This document shows, piece by piece, positions 60,752 to 64,000 of a stretch of DNA of 64,000 nucleotides (within the stretch, counting starts at the first letter, position 1; each line of letters begins with the position of its first letter). A program made the position numbers and the translations under genes. The notes under the pieces were generated by a model, which was not told the DNA's origin, did not search any database, and worked only from the letters and a program-made list of their open reading frames with translations. The stretch is from Paenibacillus sp. MMS20-IR301 (GTDB taxonomy: Bacteria; Bacillota; Bacilli; Paenibacillales; Paenibacillaceae), in assembly GCF_032302195.1 (NCBI RefSeq), contig NZ_CP135275.1, positions 6,167,501-6,231,500 on the forward strand, written 5' to 3'.

Positions 60752-61537
60752 ATGAAAAAGCTTACTGTATCCGTAATTGCAGCAGCAGCAGTCTTCTCCG
60801 CATTGACTTTTGCTGCGGTGTCCGCTAACAAGAAAACTGCTGAGGCTAATCCGCTTCAGGTAAATACCGCTGTTGCAGCCGCAGCTGCAAGTGAGCCGCA
60901 AACCGCCCCGGCTGCCCCGGCGCAAACGGCTGAGCCGGCGGCAGCCGCTCCGGCAGAGACAGCCGCCGCCGAAGCAGCAGCTCCGGAGGCTACCGAAGCG
61001 GCTGCCTCTCCGGCCGCTGCCGCTGGAGTGCAGCCGGCCGCCCAGGCTACAGCGACCCCGGCTGTCGCTGAGGCTCCGGCGGCAGCCGCAGCTCCGGCAG
61101 CGGCTACTGCAGCCGAGCCTAAGAGTGCCGCCGCCGTGAAGACGGCAGCCGCCCGTCCGGAGGCCAGCGCAGCGCCTGCTGTGCAGCCGGCCGCGGCCGC
61201 TGCTGTGAAGCCGCAGGCAACCCAGGCTCCCGCCGCAGTGCAAGTGAGCAGTGCACCGGCAGTCAAGCCGGCTGCAGCGGCCACGGCTGCTCCCGCAGCG
61301 AAGGCAGCAGCTCCGGAGCCTACTGCAGCACCTGCCGCGACCCAGGCTCCGGCGAGATCCGTTACTTTCTCGACAACTGAGGTTGTCAAAGCAAAAGCTA
61401 CCGCTGCACCTGCACCTGCGGCACAGACGAGCACGGCCAGCACTGCACCCCAGCAGTCCGTAAGTGCTCCAGAGCCGGCGGCAGCTGAAGCAGCCCCTGC
61501 CCCGGCGCCTGCAGCCGAGGAAGAGGTATGCCCTTAA
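60752..61537 (+). CDS. Secreted Ala/Pro-rich low-complexity protein
   Basis: The product of 261 residues starts with a signal peptide (MKKLTVSVIAAAAVFSALTF then AVSA). Almost all of the rest is Ala, Pro, Glu, Lys, Thr and Val, in irregular APA/PAA/EAA repeats. It ends in the acidic EEEVCP, with its only visible cysteine second to last. Such extended chains often span the cell wall. ATG 60752 has AAGGAAGGG upstream; the longer frame from 60686 has no signal peptide. It is 69 bases ahead of the thioredoxin-like surface protein gene and probably functions with it. I know of no family. Confidence 0.7.
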   Translation: MKKLTVSVIAAAAVFSALTFAAVSANKKTAEANPLQVNTAVAAAAASEPQTAPAAPAQTAEPAAAAPAETAAAEAAAPEATEAAASPAAAAGVQPAAQATATPAVAEAPAAAAAPAAATAAEPKSAAAVKTAAARPEASAAPAVQPAAAAAVKPQATQAPAAVQVSSAPAVKPAAAATAAPAAKAAAPEPTAAPAATQAPARSVTFSTTEVVKAKATAAPAPAAQTSTASTAPQQSVSAPEPAAAEAAPAPAPAAEEEVCP

Positions 61538-61606
61538 GTGCCGGCCTGACTCTGAAGCTCTGCAGCCGTATGAACCCATAAACCAATCTAAACCGAGGTG
61601 CACATA

Positions 61607-64000
61607 ATGACAAAACCGAACAAGCTAAAAAAACTGTTATCGCTATTTCTGGCAGCTTCCCTGGTAATCCTGCCCGTTCATGGCGCCAAAGCGGAAGCTG
61701 CGGTGCCGGAAACGGAAGCCTTCGTGAATACAGCTGCATCAGGCGGCGTCAGCCATTATAACTATTTCAACAATGTCTACGGGAATCTGCAGGATGAGAA
61801 TCATGTGTTCAAAACTGCGACCTACGAGGATATCGTCCATCTCTTTGAGAGCGAAGGAAATTACGCTGTTCTGGTGGGCGGGGCATGGAGCGAGGATACA
61901 CAGGCTGACATCGGCTTTATCAATGAGGTGGCCAAGAAATACGGCGTCTCCACCATCTACAACTTTGACACCAGGCTGGACGGTGCAGAGCTGAACATTG
62001 CCGACAGCAATAATAAGTATGCTTACAAATACGTGGATCTGGTCAATAAGTACTTAAAGAATCTTGCGCTGTATGACAAAAATGATCCGGCACATAACGT
62101 CAGCTATGTTAATAAAGCCGGAGAGACGGTTAGCGCGAACAAGATCGAAGCTCCGTTCCTGTTCGTCTACAATAAGGACCACAAGGACAGTGCAGGCAAC
62201 AGTGCTCCTGTCGTGGCCTATCTGAACGAGAGCAGAGCCTGGAGCGACTTCCAGACCGGCGGATCGCTTGATCCGGTCAAGGTAGCCGAATACAAGGCTT
62301 TACTGGAGCCGGTATTCAGCTCAGTGCCTGCTTTCAGCACGATTAACGAGTCGGAGTATATCAAAGCGGCCTTTAATACGAACTACCTGGGGGAGAATCC
62401 GGGAAAACCGGCGATCTTTACAGAAGGCGATGAAAGTCTTGTCTATGAGCATGTAACCTACCATCAGCTGAAGCAGATTCTTGCCAGTGAAGGCAGCTAT
62501 GCCATCCTGTTCGGCGGGTCCTGGTGCCCGAATACGCAAGCCATAATTAAATACATCAATGAGTATGCCAAGAAAAATAATGTAGACAAAATCTACTTCT
62601 TCGATACCAAGCTGGACTCCGGTGTGAATGTAGCCGAGCCGAAGAATAACAGCGGCGGTGTTTACCCTGCCAATCCGCACGGCACCGAAGAGCTGCAGAT
62701 CCGTTCGAACGATCATCTGTATACCAAGCTGTATGTGGATCTGGTAAAGACTTACCTGACCAATATCAAGACAGAAAATAACACAGCCGCAAAGCCTAAT
62801 GTGATCAGCTACACGGATGGGAGCGGTGTCAAGGTTACAGGTGACAGATTGCAGGTTCCTTATTTCTTCACTTATAACAAGAGCAATAAGGATGCCAGCG
62901 GCAACAGTGCCCCGATTCTGGGACATGTAGAGCTGATGTATTCCTGGACCAATATCCAGCCTGATTTCGTGGATACCAGATACCCGAATGTGTATCCGGT
63001 TGGCGTCAGATATACCAACGCTGTAACCGCACTGAACGCGATCTACTCCAGACTGGAGAGTGTACCGTCAGGGCTGTCCGGTGTGGCTCCGACTTCAGCA
63101 GAGGGCACTGACGGGCAGATTACCGGCACGGGAAACAAAACGTTAGAGTATAAAGCTCTGACAGATAACGCATATACGGCTGCAACAGGAGAGGCAATAA
63201 CCGGCCTGGCTCCGGGAACCTATAGTGTACGTTATGTGTCCAAGCCGGGATATCAGGGCCCGATTACTGCGACCGGCGGGGCAGCAGCAATTGCGTATGC
63301 TGCTGGTGAATCAGTAAATGTAGTGGTTCCTGAATATACCCGGTCCCAGCCGGCACCATCCGGGCTGCAGGGGATTGCGCCTACAACGGAGGCCAACCTT
63401 GACGGGCAGATTACAGGTGCCTCAGCAGGACAGGAGTATAAGCTGGCACAGGATACAACGTATCAGCCAGTTACCGGTCCAATTATTACCGGACTGATTC
63501 CAGGCATATATCAAGTACGCTACCCGGCTAAGGAAGGCTACAGCGTCAGCCCGGTAACGGAAATAGAGGTTCCTGCTTACGGGGAACAGGCGGCTCCAAC
63601 CGGACTTGCCGGCATCGCACCTACTACTCCGGAGAATAAGGACGGACGGATTACGGGGACTACTCCGGCCCTGGAATTCAAGCTGTCCACCGTCACGGAA
63701 TATGTCTATGCAACAGACATTGAGATTACCGGCCTCATACCCGGAACCTATGAGGTAAGATTCGCCGCCAAAGAAGGCTTCAATGCCGGGCGGATAACCA
63801 ATGTGGTAGTGCCGGCATTTACTGCAGAGCAGGCGGCTCCAACAGGCCTGGCCGGAATTGCCCCAACCTCGTCCGAGAACAACAACGGGCGGATTACAGG
63901 AACGACCACAGCGCAGGAATATAAGCCGGCAACGGCTACAAGCTATGTGTATGCACCGGACAAGGAGATTACCGGCCTGGCTCCGGGAACCTATCATGTA
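61607..64000 (+). CDS. Secreted protein with two thioredoxin-like domains and surface-type repeats, partial
   Basis: ATG 61607 (GAGGTG upstream) opens a frame that is still open at the right edge, giving 798 visible residues. It has a signal peptide (LLSLFLAASLVILPVHGAKA). Two related domains follow, at about 55-235 and 270-470, each with a thioredoxin-like pattern: YAVLVGGAWSEDTQ (Trp94, Ser95) and YAILFGGSWCPNTQ (Trp306, Cys307). The CxxC motif is absent in the first and reduced to one Cys in the second. From residue 486 come beta-type repeats of 97, 80 and 81 residues and a truncated fourth (APTGLAGIAPT...ITGLAPGTYEVR). The tail beyond the window may carry a wall anchor. Confidence 0.8.
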   Translation, partial: MTKPNKLKKLLSLFLAASLVILPVHGAKAEAAVPETEAFVNTAASGGVSHYNYFNNVYGNLQDENHVFKTATYEDIVHLFESEGNYAVLVGGAWSEDTQADIGFINEVAKKYGVSTIYNFDTRLDGAELNIADSNNKYAYKYVDLVNKYLKNLALYDKNDPAHNVSYVNKAGETVSANKIEAPFLFVYNKDHKDSAGNSAPVVAYLNESRAWSDFQTGGSLDPVKVAEYKALLEPVFSSVPAFSTINESEYIKAAFNTNYLGENPGKPAIFTEGDESLVYEHVTYHQLKQILASEGSYAILFGGSWCPNTQAIIKYINEYAKKNNVDKIYFFDTKLDSGVNVAEPKNNSGGVYPANPHGTEELQIRSNDHLYTKLYVDLVKTYLTNIKTENNTAAKPNVISYTDGSGVKVTGDRLQVPYFFTYNKSNKDASGNSAPILGHVELMYSWTNIQPDFVDTRYPNVYPVGVRYTNAVTALNAIYSRLESVPSGLSGVAPTSAEGTDGQITGTGNKTLEYKALTDNAYTAATGEAITGLAPGTYSVRYVSKPGYQGPITATGGAAAIAYAAGESVNVVVPEYTRSQPAPSGLQGIAPTTEANLDGQITGASAGQEYKLAQDTTYQPVTGPIITGLIPGIYQVRYPAKEGYSVSPVTEIEVPAYGEQAAPTGLAGIAPTTPENKDGRITGTTPALEFKLSTVTEYVYATDIEITGLIPGTYEVRFAAKEGFNAGRITNVVVPAFTAEQAAPTGLAGIAPTSSENNNGRITGTTTAQEYKPATATSYVYAPDKEITGLAPGTYHV
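63062..64000 (+). repeat. Tandem protein-coding repeats of about 81 codons
   Basis: Units begin at 63062, 63353, 63593 and 63836 and share the coding pattern for PTGLAGIAPT, DGxITG, EYKL, ITGLxPGTYxVRY and VVVPxY. Spacing is 291, 240 and 243 bases; the last unit is cut by the window edge. The first unit has an insertion of about 16 residues near its end. Confidence 0.85.

Noticed and set aside
60704..61603. Long minus-strand frames (up to 299 codons) opposite the Ala/Pro-rich gene
   Set aside because: They are mirror frames of GC-rich repetitive Ala/Pro codons, giving Gly/Arg/Cys/Ser-rich or Ala-rich products without a ribosome site. The plus frame has a signal peptide and good start.
1..64000. 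CRISPR arrays, tRNA or rRNA genes, prophage or insertion sequences
   Set aside because: No regular direct-repeat/spacer array, no tRNA-like cloverleaf noticed, no rRNA stretches, and no transposase, integrase or phage structural genes were seen.

Overview
The window looks like the chromosome of a Paenibacillus-type Firmicute. This is inferred from strong AGGAGG-type ribosome binding sites, moderately high GC, SigA-like promoters, MprF, a Bacillus-like MhqR/MhqO/MhqD locus, a PucR-type regulator, a Fur box of the Bacillus 7-1-7 type, and a surface-type protein with Paenibacillus-style repeats. About 55 protein genes are supported. I see no rRNA, tRNA, CRISPR array, prophage or insertion sequence.

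Layout. 1-3004 (minus): a partial PD-(D/E)xK-like protein, a methyltransferase, and futalosine-pathway menaquinone genes mqnD and mqnB. 3341-3532: copies of a short intergenic repeat. 3660-6467: a quinone/electrophile resistance locus (mhqR, doxX, mhqO, mhqD) with a near-perfect MhqR-type operator. 6699-14106: efflux genes preceded by a tiny leader ORF, an FlxA-like protein, a nucleotidyltransferase, mprF and a nitroreductase. 14099-17351: an ECF biotin transporter, with an ATPase-EcfT fusion gene and an ATPase gene divergent from bioY. 17454-21689: cytoplasmic alpha-amylase, a DUF72 protein and a diguanylate cyclase.

22056-35243 is a reductive pyrimidine catabolism island: an NMT1/THI5-type ABC importer, a methylmalonate/malonate-semialdehyde dehydrogenase, an omega-aminotransferase, a PucR regulator, PreT, PreA, dihydropyrimidinase and a small orphan. 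Together they would import a pyrimidine, reduce it, open the ring and carry beta-alanine to acetyl-CoA. The beta-ureidopropionase step is not encoded in the window. A TTGTCTAATGTA motif lies upstream of both plus-strand operons.

35387-49317 holds a GNAT enzyme, a cohesin-like orphan, a large hybrid kinase with a SARP-type response regulator, a VTT membrane protein, a cysteine-desulfurase-like/DsrE pair, and a two-component/ABC exporter operon. 49394-54904 has two GGDEF-EAL proteins flanking an acetate-uptake gene. 55021-57820 is a Fur-box-controlled operon of two UbiA prenyltransferases around a lectin-like protein; I consider it the best candidate for an undescribed system. The window closes with an oxidoreductase, a dicarboxylate-type symporter, a candidate small RNA, and a secreted Ala/Pro-rich protein next to a large surface protein with two thioredoxin-like domains lacking CxxC plus about 81-residue repeats, which runs off the right edge.
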